Assembly: GCA_016859345.1 (NCBI GenBank)
Contig: CM029126.1
Span: forward strand, 5,961,027 to 6,025,026
Length of the DNA: 64,000 nucleotides
Direction of reading: 5' to 3'
DNA from: Istiophorus platypterus
Taxonomy: Eukaryota > Chordata > Actinopteri > Istiophoriformes > Istiophoridae
Shown: in pieces, positions 34,186-47,239 of the stretch
Layout of the letters: the number at the start of each line of letters is the position of its first letter
How positions within the stretch are numbered: the stretch's first letter is position 1
The notes under the pieces: generated by a model
Databases searched by the model: none
Seen by the model: the letters and a program-made list of their open reading frames with translations, nothing else
Told to the model about the DNA's origin: nothing
Position numbers and translations under genes: made by a program

Positions 34186-35812
34186 GATTGTTTGCTACGT
34201 TTAGTTTCAGAGCTGTCAAATAAACAATTTTTGGATTAATATTCACAATCTTATTTTTGTGTTTATGCTCAAGACTTAGTACATGGGGTTATATTTGTTG
34301 GAGCAAAGAGGGATTTAAATGAGTTCAATGTCAAAATATCACATTTGCCAGGATTAGGTGTGAACATTGCCATAGTGTCAGTATTCTCTGTTACAAATTT
34401 CATTTTATCGGTGCTTTTACTGTCAGAGTAGAAATATTATCTTTAAGGGAAGCTTGGAAGAATGTCTTGACACTTCCTGAAGCAGTTAAGATGTGGGGTT
34501 TTTTGTTTTGTTTTTTTAATCAGTTATGTCATTTTCAATTTCTGCTTATTACCTCTACATTGTTAACAATTGATTTTTTTCTGTTAAGACAATTGTTTTG
34601 TTTCCTAACATGATCGAGTATTAATTTCTCAATTCATTACAGCATGTCTGTTAATTTTTTGCATCCTTAGCTGTGAGACAGTTTTCCTGTGATTTTATCA
34701 TGGCAGACTCTCGCCTCTCTTTTCTTGCTCATTAGCCAAAAAACCTAAAATGAATACTAGTATAATCATTTTTAATGTTTGAACATTAAAAAAAACTTTT
34801 TTTTTTTGCCCAAGGTGTATGCCAGTGTTTAGACAAGTGTGGGTAATAATGTAAGATATTTGGTTAACTTACTGCATTAAAATTTAAAACTAATAGCCCC
34901 CCAAAAAAGAGTTTAAAGATCAAGAGACACTCAATGATTGAGCTGAAAAAAAAAAAAAGAAAACTTTCATGAATATGTTGTTGCGGTGCATTTATGGCCC
35001 AGAATACAAAATCTAAGACTCTTGAGAGTTTCAGTGACCTTGTCCTTTTCTGCAAAGAGAAAAGGGAGGAACAAGAGTGATATCTGATTGAATGAGTCAT
35101 GATATCAAGTCTCAAAAGTATCAGGAACTTAAAAAAAAAATACTAGATCTAATGGGCTCGGCAGGCCTGGACATAAAAATGGACAATGAAAAACAGGGGT
35201 GGTCTTTATTAGCAGATGGAGGCAGAAAAATGGTGTACATGAGTGCACATTCCTGTAACTTCAACAGAGATGGTTTCACGGTTTCCCTGATGTTAAAACC
35301 CACCTATTCGACTTCAAAATCGAACTCTGGTTCAGGTTGTATTTTTCTTTTGTGGTCAAGCAAGACTTTCTTTTTGATTCCTGCATGTAGTATTTGGTTT
35401 GTCCACCAGGAGGCACCCAACAGTCCCTGTCGGCCTCCTACCTGGTAGTTACCCTACCTGTCCAACCTGCCCCAAGCAGGTCTCCATTGTTAAGGCACAC
35501 CTCCATCGCTGCTCCACCATTCCCTGACGCAAATCCCCGCCCGCCTTGGCAGCACATGTATTGTTGAAACAAGCCAGCTTTCTATTAACCCGGGCAGGGA
35601 AGGGTAGGGAAGGGCAGAAGGCTAGGGACTGGCATTCATGTGTCAAAACACTCTCTGAGGCCGTCTTCTCCCCTGACGCCCGAGGACACCGAGAGGCAGG
35701 CAGGCCGGCTGGTTTCGGTGTGAGTCAGTGTCGCCTTACATCCTGCGATTGGCCCGTGAGCGCTGGAGACACGGCAGCAGGCTGCGGGGCAGCAACATTG
35801 AATGGAAAGAGC

Positions 35813-38800
35813 ATGGGGTCAGATGAGGCCTACAACTTTGTCTTTAAGGGTGAGTGCTTGTGCTCTCCTGCTTACTTGATTTAATCCCCAGTTAGATGCC
35901 CATAGGGTTTAAAGTGTCATTCTGTTAACTTGCTTTTTCCTTGAAATTATACTTTTTTATTTATTATTAACTTGTCAATACCTAGGAGCAGGAATATGTG
36001 CTATGTGTCAACAAAAAGCAACCAGTTATTAGTAATAAACTGCTAAGTATAATACACAGAGCATAAAATAAATAACATTGACAGTTCATATCCTTGAGTT
36101 TTATCTCAGGAAGAGTTGCATCCTTACAAAGTCGAGTGATACTGCAAGCATGTTACCACATCCTGTATGTTGTCTCTTGGAAAGCACATGCAAAACAGGT
36201 TAATGTTGAACCAGGATGTGTACTTTAATTCCCGTGTCATCTGTAGGATTCATTGCAGGATAACACAGTAACATCAAGTGTCTGATGTACACCAGTATAT
36301 CAGTGCCAGAAGACAAAAGTACATCAGTTATTTTTCCCCCCAAATATAACACCTCCAGTCTGTAAACGAGTTGGGGGAAGAAAAAAAAATATCCCTGTTT
36401 CTTCAAAAGTATCACCTTGTGCAACTCACTCAATTAATTCAGCACTTAACCAAAAGAGCACAGCAATCAGTTCTTACATGCAGCTGCTTAGGGTAACAGA
36501 TGGCTCTTAGAGGATGCAAGGGAATGAAAGTCATTCTGACAGGGGATTTGGTTCAGGTACGGTGATTTGACATTTTGGGAGAAAAATGCCATTTTGATAA
36601 AAGGCAGTGGATGGATGGATGGATGGATGGATGGATGGATGGATGGTACTGTGGGCGGGTGGGGAAGTCAAAATAACAGTGTCCAAAACATCAAATGGCA
36701 TCACTCAATTTATTGTAGAGTTGTGCTGCAAAAATAAAATATGCACATGGTCATGTCAGTTGTATTCATACAGCCTGGGATAACACATAGCAGATTTGCC
36801 TCAAAGGGCTTTTTGCGTGGGAGGGGGGGCTCCTTGGTAGCTTGATGGTTAAGGCACATCGCTAATTCAATTCCAGCTGGGGACCTATTTTGCATGTAAC
36901 AACCACCCCCCCTCCTCTCTCACCCCACATTTCCTGTCTCTACTCTCAAATACCAAATAAAGGCCGAAATGCAAAAATATGAATCTTCAAGAAAAGAAAA
37001 ACAAGGACAATTTAACTGACAATGCAGCACATAAAGACTGTCTACCCTTACCTCATGATTCGGACAAGAAAAACATCCCCCTCCCCCCAAAAAATCTTTA
37101 AACACTTTGTGAAATGTGCTTATTTGCTTTCATGCCAAGTGTTAGATGGGAAGATCAATCTGTCTCTTAGATATAAGGCTACAGCCAGAGAACATTGAGC
37201 CTGTGTTGGACAAGCAAGTTAAGAAAAAGAAAGACCCCTCAGAAAAATAATTTCAATAGCTATAATAAAGGAACATGGTTACATTAAGGGAATCAAAACT
37301 TTGTCATTTCCCTGTTGAGAGTTAGATGAAAAACACTGATACCTTTGCCATGTCTGTATGGGTCATTTTAAAGCTATATCCAGCCACCAGTTAGTTTAGC
37401 TTAGCATAAAAGACTGGAAGTAGGGGAAAACAGCTAGCGTGGCTCTGTCAAAAGGTAACACAGTCTGCCTACCTGCACCACTAAGGCTCACCAATTAACA
37501 CATTATCTTTTGTTTGTTTGATTGGAACTAAGACTGAGGTTTAAAATCGACATATCCCCTTGGGGTATGTGTGGGAGTAACCTCAGAAGGAACTAAAGAG
37601 AGGAAGGATCCCTCCTCCAGCCTGTTAACTGTGAATACTCTTAATAAAGCGATTGCTGTCATTGGATAACCTCAATCACTGCTGCAGTGCTCCTCCGCAG
37701 TGTGTTCTATAGTATCACAAAAGTATTCTCATTCCACCCAGCGATTCACTGATAGCATAGAAAAGCTAATCAGCGAAATCAGGTTACACAATATTTGCCT
37801 GGTATGTAAACCAGCATACTCTCATCGCTCCATGTACTGTACGTGAGCATGCTGTGGAAAAACACTGCAAAGAGTATTGCTGCTGGATTGTTCATTTCAC
37901 CAAAAATCTTAGTACTTTTGCATTACATCTGGCAGCCAGGTATTTTAAGTTAACTTACAACACTGATACACAAATGCCCTTTTATGATAATGCACATTTT
38001 AGAAAATCTGTTTTAATATGGATCATCAAACATGAATAAGTAGCTTGTCGGAATGAAAACTTGGTCGGTTGAATATAGGCCTAAGATATTTGTGGTTTCC
38101 ACCAGGATTTCCAGGGCTGTGAACAGTGGCAGCGCTGTATACAGTACAGTAGTAACATTTCCAGTCCTGAAGGTCATGAAAACAAACAAAAGGAAAATTT
38201 AATCCTCACTGCAACGGGTCAAGTTTGTCCTGCCTTTCTCAGAATTGACAAAAACCAGGCAGCCGGAGTGCATGAGGCCTCTTGTCATTTATTGCCATAG
38301 AAACCAGGGTTATTGTTTGCATAGGAAGTTACTCAGTAGTAGCAGAGAAGAGGAGGAAAACAGGCATTGTGAACAATTACCTAAAACATACCAAATTTGT
38401 AAAACATTCTTTGCCATGTCCTCAGATTTCAGGTTAAACATTCTGTAAGTCAAAACCTGGGGGCAAGTTAGTTGTGCTTTAAGAGTGCATCTTTATGTAG
38501 TGAAATTTAAACAGGTGACTTTTAATCTCCAGTTGAAGTTCACTCCTGGCATTGGAGGCAGGGGTTGATAAAACTCATTACAAGGTCCATTTTTGTAGTT
38601 GTTTAGCAGCTTTCAGTCTAATCGCATGAGCTTCATTGGCAGATGGAGTCAGCTCAGTCATGGAACTGTTGATGTTCTAGTTTCCAGGCTCTTCCCTGGT
38701 GGTGGAGGAAGTATTCAGGTCCTTTACTATAAAAATAATACCACAATGTAGAAGTACTCTCTTACAAGTTACAAAGTCCTGCATTCAAAGTCTATCCTAA

Positions 38801-39034
38801 GTAAAAGTGCACAAGTATTAGATGCAAAATGTACCTTAAGTAATTTTAATCAAAAGTATAGAACTCATAATAAAAATTGTTATATTTATCATATACTGTA
38901 CACACTGTATTATTGGAATATTATTACTGATTCATTAATGTGTACATATAAGAAGCATTTCAAGGTTGTCAAGGTCAAGCTAATTGGATAGTTGATAGTA
39001 ATTAGTAAAAAAAGTAAAAAAAAAAAAAAAATTT

Positions 39035-39065
<31 letters not shown>

Positions 39066-42000
39066 TTAGTAGTTTTAGCAAAGAGTAAAGATGGAAACAG
39101 CTAATCTGCCTTTTTGGACACAGACAGGCTAGCTCTCAGTCCTTGTGCTAAGCTAAACTAACTGCCTGTCAACCGTAGCCTCATATGTAACGTATGGTCA
39201 TGAGAGTCTCAGCAACAATGTCTAACTATTCTTTTAACTCCAATTACAGCCTAAATCTGTATTTGATGACTGTGGAGATGTCATAAGGACTTGGAATATT
39301 ATCTTAATCTTGAGCTCACACACCTCTGCAATAAGATGTGATGGTGTTTCCACAGTGGTCAAAGTTTCCTAACTGTGCCAATAAAGCCAAGCCCTTTTTT
39401 TTTTTTTACTCTCTGAGTCAGCTACCAAACAACTGAAACCCAAACATTAGTCACTGAAATGCAAAGAGGGGCTGTCTGTGTTACTTCTTGTCCTGTTTAC
39501 CCAGAAGGTAGTTTTATCTGACCAAGATATAAGGAAGTAGCAGCCTAACTTGTTCCACCTGATTTGGAAATCACCTTGTTTTATGCTCTGAGAGACTGTT
39601 TTATTTTCACAAACAAAGGTTCACTTGTGAGCAGGTTTTCACCTTGAAAGTTTTAGGTTTTCCAGAGGAGGAAGCATGTGTCCTATCCATAGTGTTGACA
39701 AATGTCTGAGGAAATACAAAATACAGTACATTTGTCCTTCAGTTTTGGTAAAAACATATCTCCTTAATATTTATCAGTCGTGCCAAGAGTGAGGCATCAC
39801 TGAACATCAAGCGCTGTGCTGCGTGGTGTCAGCAATAAATGAATAGAGTGCTCTTATCAGGATCATTTTAATTTTTCATGAAAATCAAAAGTAAAATTAT
39901 AAAATGTCAAATATAACGTCCTCCACCTCTGAATCCACATTCTACCTGCGCTTTTCTTCCTATATTTTGTAACGCTCAATTCCTCCTGTCTAACTAAAAA
40001 TGTAAATAAGCAGTTTATTTTACAGTTGGCCTCTCCATCAGTGTATGCTGAGATTGCCTAAAGCCTCACAAGATCTACAGTAGGATAAATAGGTCACGTG
40101 TGTGGATGAATATCATATGATCTCTTTACTAATCAATAATCTGGTCTTTTCTGTTGCAGGCCAACATCCATCATTGTTCTGAAGCCTTTTAGTCATGTCC
40201 TCTCTGCATGCCAGAGTTAAAATAATTAGCTTATTTACAATGAGGGTGTGGCGCTGTCTTTAAATGAGTACACTGACTCCCTAATGGTATAATTAGCCCC
40301 AGTCTCAGACAGCTACAACAGTGGATTTATGGGGCAACCAAAAAAGACACACCTAGAATAAAAGCCTCGGTAAAGACAAGCTGGAAAAGATGAATTGGAC
40401 AGAACTGGCTCATATAGGCTCTGGGGACATTTTTTTTAGTCTCCTTTGTCTGAGACATCACTAGTTTTGCAACAACTCATTGCACACACCCCCAAATTGG
40501 ATTTAAATTGAAATATTTTTGAAATATGTGCCCTCTCCAGTGGTTCTGGTTGGTGAATCCGGTGTAGGAAAGAGCAACCTGTTGTCCCGCTTCACCAAAA
40601 ACGAGTTCAACCATGACACTCGCACAACCATCGGGGTGGAGTTCAGCACGCGGACTGTGCAGCTGAGCGGCTTCACCATTAAGGCCCAGATCTGGGACAC
40701 GGCCGGGCTGGAGCGATACCGGGCCATCACTTCTGCGTGAGTGCCAAGGCCATTCACAGCTTTTATAGATGTAGATATTTCATTACATTTAACAAAGGCA
40801 GGGTAGAATGAATGTTTTATCTTTATCACATATCACAGGGGTTTTTTAAGTTTTTTATGATATCACACTGATATTAAACTTTTGACATGCACACATTCAA
40901 GCTACTATTTGAAATTCAGTTAACTCGTTTTCTACATTTTTCCAGAGAGAACATTTGGTTACACAAAGACCGGGGTCATGTTCTTTGTCTTTTCAGTCCA
41001 GTGAGGGAAGAGGGGCATGCACAGAGACACAGAGCCGAACATGTATTGCAGTTGTATTATTTAATGGTTTTTGGGTCTGAAAAGAATTGGAAATCTGTTC
41101 AACGATGATTTTTTTTAGCTGTACTAATGTTGAACACTGGCACAAAAATGAAATTTTTTCTTCTGAATTAAGTCTGTGTTGGAAATACAGGGGGAAAAAA
41201 ACTTATGGAAGAGAATTTCTGTAACTGTAATACATTAAAGGTATATGTAAACATTTAGGGAATTTGCTTATTTGCATTAGATGAAAGGACTATTATCATT
41301 CTCATGTCTATATGCTTAGTATGAAGTAAAGTAAGGATTTCTGACAGAACTTCATTGACCCCCAGGTTGTGTGGCACAGGCAAAAAGAAAAAAAAAAGTC
41401 TTGAGAGATCAAAACTCTGGAGACACTAGTGTAAAGAATAATTATATTGTGAGACCAACATGTTTCAGCTAGTGGCCACAGGAAGGCCTGGTTACTGCTA
41501 CAGCTGGCAGCCGCTTAACTCAGTTTAGCATATAGCCTGGAAACGGGGGGCAGAAGCTAGCCTGGCTCTGTTCGAAGCTAAAAATATCCGCCCAACAGCA
41601 CCTCCAAAGCTCACTAATGAACAATATTGCTCATTCAATCTTGTCTTTTTTTTCAATCCATACAAAACTCAAGTGTAAAAAAAAACAATTCACCATTTTA
41701 CAGGAAGTTATGTGCCAGGCTAGCCCTTCCCCCGAAGTTTCCAGTCTTTATGCCAAGCTAACTGGCTGCTGGCTGCATCTCCCCAAAAAAAAACCAGAAA
41801 AACTATTTCTTAAAGTAACAATTAGCAACATAAATGCAGAGATAATTTACAGCCCTCAGGGGTAAATCTAGTAATGGCTGTATGTGGTAACTAATTTGTG
41901 TAACTAAACCTCATAGGGTGATGATTCCAATTGCTTTATTTGAATGAATCAGCAGCTTACACTAGGACGTTCATTTCCCTTGTGTGTTATTAACTAGTAC

Positions 42001-44160
42001 CGCAGAGACATAAATATACGCTGTGCTAGGAGATTAACTGTTGTTTATTTGTTTTTGTTTTTTTAATGCATTTCTTTTAAAACATGCACAGGTGGTAACC
42101 AGGCACACAAAAATCAGCATTTGAGTTGGTGCAGATATAAGCCAAGACATTAAGCAAGGACAAGCACTGATCCTCCCTCAATACCTTAAAAAACAACCAG
42201 CACATCTTCCCATCCTCTCAGTTTCTAACTGACATGCTTGGTTTCAAAAATCCAATTGGTTAAGTCAGAGACGTTTATTTGAACACTCAGCCCTCAGCGG
42301 TCCTCCATTCTATCCGAGGGTGCCCCCGATTCGTTCTTTTTTTTAAAACTACGAGGATTTACAGCGTGGAAACTGGTTTTGAAACAATAGAGTAATGTCA
42401 ATTTTATTTTTAAGATGTGGAAAAAAAAAATTGAGGATATGCTACACCGCTTCTTTCGAAGGGAGGCCTCATTTCCATTGGTGGGACTTTTCGCACACCG
42501 CTGGATTAGCCCTATTCTGACTGCTTGGCTTTTTGAGTAATTACTTACCGACTAGTATGCAAATTCTCACTCCCATGGAATTTCCCATTTGTGCTGTAAC
42601 AAGCAGCTAAAACCTATTAAAGTGGAATTAATTATGCCGGTGGAAGAGTGGAGCAGAAATGTAATTGGGAAGGATGTATTGATTGGTTCATGACATGACT
42701 TCAGAGCAATCCTCAGTCATTAAAGTTTTTTTTAATAGCAGGAAAAAAATGCTTAATCTCAATGAAGATAGGATTGTGTGTCACAAGCAGCTTTCTCTCT
42801 TACTGAGTTACTGTAAAGTCATTCTGCTCCAAGCAGGTATTACAGAGGTGCTGTTGGAGCCATGCTGGTCTATGACATCACCAAACACCTCACCTATGAG
42901 AGTGTGGAGCGCTGGCTGAAGGAGCTGTACGAACACGCCGACACCCACGTGGTGGTGATGCTGGTGGGCAACAAGACTGACCTGGAGTCAGAGAGAACTG
43001 TGCCCACGGAGGAGGCCAAAGACTTCGCAGGTACAGAGTCGACAAGTGTCACCTCTGCGCTGGAAATCGTTGCACAGGCGCTGCATGTTGACTGTTCATA
43101 ATTCGGTTATGAAAACTAGATTTATGGTTGTAGAGAATGGAGATTAGTCCACGTAAAAAACTGAATTCATAAATTGAGGTGAAAAAATTCATTCATGGGG
43201 ACGAAAGTGACCATAAATTCTATTGAGTGATGAAAGATATACCAGGTGATGTTGTTATAGGGCCAGAATCAGAAGATTGGAAGTGGAATTCTGCAATTCA
43301 GGACATGAAAATCAGGGAATCTAGGTTTGAAGTGACAGTGTAGCAAGATGTGAATTTAGGAAATAAAATAGATAAAATAACCAGATTATCCCTTGTGTAT
43401 TATCCAGAAAAGAAAGGTCTTTTGTTTGTGGAGACCTCAGCCTTGGAGTCAACTAATGTGGAAGCTGCATTCAACAACGTCCTAGCAGGTAATTCATTTT
43501 AATATACTTAACTTTTGACTACTTTGCCAGTAGCCATTAGGCAGATGTGGCTTTCTTTAAAGTTGCTATCTTGAATGTCTTTCCCTTCCTGTCGCTCCTT
43601 TCCAAAAACGTATAAATGATGTGGACTGGATACACACATATTCCCATAAAAATGCTGGGATAAGGCTCCAACTGTTAATTTAACCTCACATAGCCGGACC
43701 CCCGCTCCCCACAGCTCATGGAGGTCTGGAGAGCCTACGTCTACGTCAGGAAAGGGCCAGGATAACATGACCTCTGGTAGCTCTGAGGCAGCTATTTGAT
43801 TGACTGCTTTGGGAGCGAAAACATCTGCTCGGTTTTTAGTGAGTTTATTTTGCTAAAAGTGTTGCCGTCCTTCCCTTCTCAACCTTTGTGCAACATGGAC
43901 ATCTGGAATGAGTGGCACATTATTTTTTTTTTTGCTATTAAAGGGTTTATGCTCCTTTTTCCTATTAAACCATGGGAACGCTGTAGGTTTTTTTTATCTA
44001 TGCTGAAACAGATAATAACATATGTCAATTTCTCACATCAGAGATTCACAGGAAGGTGGTCAGTAAGGAAGTGGTTCGAGGCTCCATCAATGCTGTTACC
44101 CTGAACAGACCCAAAGCAGAAAACACGGAGGAGAATAAGCCCTGCTGCAGGAACATCTGA
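35813..44160 (+). CDS. rab25: Ras-related protein Rab25, 208 aa, 5 exons
   Basis: Exons: 35813-35849, 40541-40736, 42837-43030, 43408-43488, 44042-44160 (627 nt, GT-AG). It is a Rab11-subfamily GTPase of the apical recycling endosome. P-loop GESGVGKS at 17-24, switch I region with TTIGVEF at 41-47, and switch II WDTAGLERYR with Leu69 in place of the usual catalytic Gln. That substitution is the family hallmark separating Rab25 from Rab11 and is associated with slow GTP hydrolysis. NKTD and ETSAL nucleotide-binding motifs are present. The C-terminus CCRNI supplies two cysteines for geranylgeranylation. The first intron is 4.7 kb. Exons 2-4 have the same lengths (196, 194 and 81 nt) and phases as those of the next gene, rab11a-like. 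Teleosts often keep two rab25 copies; which one this is was not determined. Confidence 0.95.
36606..36646. repeat. (GGAT)n microsatellite
   Basis: About ten GGAT units in rab25 intron 1. Confidence 0.95.
36829..36972 (+). mobile_element. tRNA-derived SINE, degenerate
   Basis: A tRNA-like head with an A-box-like TGGTAGCTTGATGGTTAAG and B-box-like TTCAATTCC is followed by TTTTGCATGTAACAACC, CCTCCTCTCTCACCCC, ACATTTCCTGTCTCTACTCT and CAAATAAAGGCCGAAATGCAAAAA. This order matches the common percomorph SINE with GCATGTCATCCCC and AATAAAGGCAAAAA text as I recall it. It lies in rab25 intron 1. Confidence 0.75.
37380..37520 (+). repeat. Dispersed percomorph repeat copy (TTAGCATAAAAGACTGGAAG type)
   Basis: It contains TAGCTTAGCATAAAAGACTGG, AACAGCTAGCGTGGCTCTGT and CCTGCACCACTAAGGCTCACC, the same order as at 41.5 kb. 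Located in rab25 intron 1. A further small fragment in opposite orientation lies at 39115-39170. Confidence 0.6.
38697..38905 (+). repeat. Dispersed teleost repeat (GGTGGAGGAAGTATTCAGG type)
   Basis: It runs GGTGGTGGAGGAAGTATTCA, CTTTACTATAAAAATAATACC, AAGTCCTGCATTCAAAG and GTGCACAAGTATTAGATGC. It is the same family as the copies at 21.6 and 22.2 kb. Located in rab25 intron 1. Confidence 0.65.
41470..41780. repeat. Two inverted copies of a dispersed percomorph repeat
   Basis: The left arm has AGTTTAGCATATAGCCTGG and GAAGCTAGCCTGGCTCTG. The right arm, read on the minus strand, has AGCCAGTTAGCTTGGCATAA, AGACTGGAAACTTCGG and GGGCTAGCCTGGC. The arms face each other across about 90 bases and could fold into a hairpin. 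They lie in rab25 intron 2. Confidence 0.65.
42520..42650. promoter_or_regulatory. Candidate regulatory element with octamer and TAAT cores
   Basis: A compact stretch in rab25 intron 2 has ATGCAAAT (octamer, 42557-42564), several TAAT/ATTA cores (AGTAATTACT, GGAATTAATTATG) and little low-complexity sequence. This is the kind of text seen in conserved non-coding elements. Conservation could not be tested. Confidence 0.3.
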
Positions 44161-46428
44161 TGGCACCACCTTTCAGAAGCCCCTGGGGGGTCCCAGGGGA
44201 GGTGAAAGGTGAACCCCTCTTTCATCCTCAACCCTGCGCTAGACCTTGACAAGAGGCAGGCAACAGTGCAACCATGGGTCCTGGCCTCTTTGGAATGGCT
44301 TATTTACAAGTTGTATGAGCAGCACGGTGGCAATAAGTATTCAAAAGATGATTGATAAATGTCAATGAATGTAGCTGGAAACCAGTATCTGCCTTTTAAG
44401 AGTCCCTGCTAACCACTGAAGATAAAGTATGTGAAAAGGTAAAACACTAAACTGTGTTTGCTGTGACATAATATATATATATATATATAAAATTCAAGTT
44501 AAAAAAACAAAAAAAGGAAAAATCTGTGTGTAATGTTGTAAAAGTAAATGACAAGAGAATGTTTTTCATTTTTTGTTGTTTTTTTTTATTGGGTTGTTTT
44601 GTTTTGTTTTTTTTTAAATCAAAAGTCTGCTTTGGTGGCATATATTTTATGTACTAACTGTGAGTCTTGCTGTCACTGCTGTGCCTGGGTTCCAGCCGAT
44701 GATCTGTGATGAGACTGAATGAGACATAAATGATTAATGGAGACAGTTAGCCTGGTGCGTGTTATTTGTGTCCTAAAACCACGGGATTTTCAAGTAATGA
44801 GAAATGCCAGGTTAGCAAGGTTTCACCGCCTCAGTTCAAAGAAAATGCTTGATGTCCATTACAACACCACACACTGCCAAATTGAAGAATAATTTCCTGC
44901 GGTGAGCTCAAATCTCTGGCAAACTCTCTGTTGTTGTATGTGTCAAAGTGTTAAAATATATTTTGGCCACAGTCTTTTTCTGGCCCAGGGCTCTCTCTCA
45001 AACTGTTTCAGGCTTAGCTGACTAACCTTAGAGGAACTCCATGATAAGGTCTGAGAATCCTGACCTCAACATTAAAATATATGTGTACGCAAAAGATGTG
45101 GAAAACGTTCGGAGATAAAAACAGAAATCAGTTTTCGGCCCTTGGTAGCAAGTCCATCGAAAAGAACAAGTTAGAGGCGGACAGTCGTTTTATACTATGA
45201 TATCTTTTTTTTTCCTCTGCATGGGCTGAGATAATAAACTGACTCATTTAATGTTGCCTTAGCCTGCCAGAATGATGCCTGCAGTAAGTAAGTGGGTGAT
45301 ATGACCAAAAAAAAAAAAAAAAAAAACCCACTTCCTTCCTGCATCACATTAAATGACAGTTGAACCAAACCAGCTGCCACTTTTATTATGGGACGTGAGC
45401 GGATTACTTCATAAAGACGGAACAAATAAGAGTTGAACCAGTAATGGCCTTAAGTCAAACACTGGATATCAGCTGGTCTGTGTTGTAATGGTCAGATATA
45501 AGGAAAGTTCCTCCCAGACAACAAAAACAGAGGGAGGCTCTTTTGACTCCTTCACCACATTGGCTTGTCCCTACCCTTGTATACAGCCTTTAGGGGTGTA
45601 CCAGCAGTAGGCGAATTGTACCTTTGTCGGCCCTGGGCTCTTTTTTTTTGTTTTGTTTTTAAACAGTTCAGTGTCATAAAAGCAGTAAAATTTTATTTCA
45701 TTGATGTGTTTAGACACTGACTCATCAAGTTCTTCAAGTTGTGAAAGAGGCTTCCCCACTCTGCAAAGTGTTAAACTGTGGGAAATACTACCCACTGCTT
45801 GATGTCATGTATATCATCACTGTTCAGACTATGTGTTATTATTGTAATTTCACTCTATAATCCATTTTCAATGCATAGAATGGTTTATCCAGATAATATA
45901 TATGGTACATTTGTTCATATCTCATGTATGTATATCCCAAATTTTTGAAGATATGTATCTCAGGGTGTTATGTTAACTTACATAGTAAAACATTTGTGTA
46001 AATAGGCTAAGTATGAACTGAACTTTGTGAGATATTTAGTGTGCTTTAAGCATTGCTTTTAAAGATACATCTTTGCTGTTTGGATCAGGGGAGAACAATT
46101 TCAAGGACTTTGATATTTCATACCTTGTTAACCGGCTTTTGATGTTTGAGGAACTACCAAATACTTTAAACCAACGACCAAACTGTATTCAGTGCTATTT
46201 TGAGTGTCGATCGTGACACCATGAAACTATGTAAGAGATGAGGAAACTCAATGTATCTAACTGTCAGATGTCTGCATTGGATAGCTTGTATCCTGTTTTC
46301 TTGTATCCTCTTTTTCTGCAAATTCCACCCTCTCAACAAAGACTAAGAGTATTTAAAAATTAAAAAAAAAAAATTCCCATTCAACCCTGGCACTAAAATG
46401 TTTGCTTCAGGAAAATTCAGTAAATAAA
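44161..46428 (+). other. rab25 3' UTR and flank
   Basis: Non-coding sequence after the rab25 stop, with AATAAA at 45233 and 46423 and a (TA)n run near 44470. The true 3' end cannot be chosen by eye. Confidence 0.4.
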
Positions 46429-46769
46429 AGAGGTTTAACATCGGTCAAAGTGGGAATCCTGGTACTTTACTTTGCGATTCACTAAACAAACCGAATGTAA
46501 TTTGAGGTGAACTGCAGGTACTGTATGCACCGTGGACTGCGTACCTGCAGGTCACCTTGATTTATCTGCCCCAAAAGGACAAGGAGGGAGAAGAGGGTAG
46601 ATCTTTGTTGACACTGGCTTTACACACTTCCTGTTTGAGAGCCCACAGACACCAGTGACGCAGGTGTTAAAAAAATGATGACTGCAGAATCAATTATTTA
46701 AAAATTAAAACCTTTGGTTCTGCCTCAAACCTTTGCACAATTGAGGATGAGAGTCAAAGTGCCGCCTGA

Positions 46770-46968
46770 CATCTAGCTTACCCCTTTGCCCTGGTGCATC
46801 GGGTTACCTTGATGTGGGGCAGGATCGGGACTTCAGACCTCCGGGCCACGCTTTGGTCAACACCATGGCGGCAAAGGGACTTACCCCCAGTGGTCCGCTT
46901 TCCTCCCACACTTCTCCCGATTTCAATGAACTGTTACAATAAAGTGTTCTGTTTAAAAAAAAAAAAAA
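46770..46968 (+). mobile_element. Possible retroposed 3' end: AATAAA plus genomic poly(A)
   Basis: A roughly 170-bp block less AT-rich than its flanks (including GACTTCAGACCTCCGGGCCA and CAACACCATGGCGGCAAAGG) is followed by AATAAA at 46938 and then a 14-A run at 46955-46968 encoded in the genome. That is the layout of a 5'-truncated retrocopy or SINE-like insert. The source is not recognised and no clear target-site duplication was found. An internal-primed or genuine transcript end is the alternative. Confidence 0.35.
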
Positions 46969-47239
46969 TTCATGTATTGAGATTTGTTTTTTCTTATCAA
47001 TGGTCAGTGCGTGTTTAGTTCGGACTAAAAACCTGCTGGATAAATTTCACTTTGGTCAGAAGCGTTACGTAGAAAGTCCATTGGGTTGGAGCAAAGGAGG
47101 ACAAGATGCTGGTCACCTGTTAATTTTCCATAGCTGGCAAATGCAATAAGTTCAGAATCAGGTTGATGAGCGTTTAGGCGAAGCCGAGAAGTTCCTCGAC
47201 GTATTTCTCGGGTCTCCAAAGTGAACACCTGGCCGAACG

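Noticed and set aside
35092..35448. 118-codon plus-strand frame with SHDIKSQKYQELKKKI
   Set aside because: Looks superficially protein-like but has no homologue I recognise, no splice context, and sits in lamtor2-rab25 intergenic sequence.
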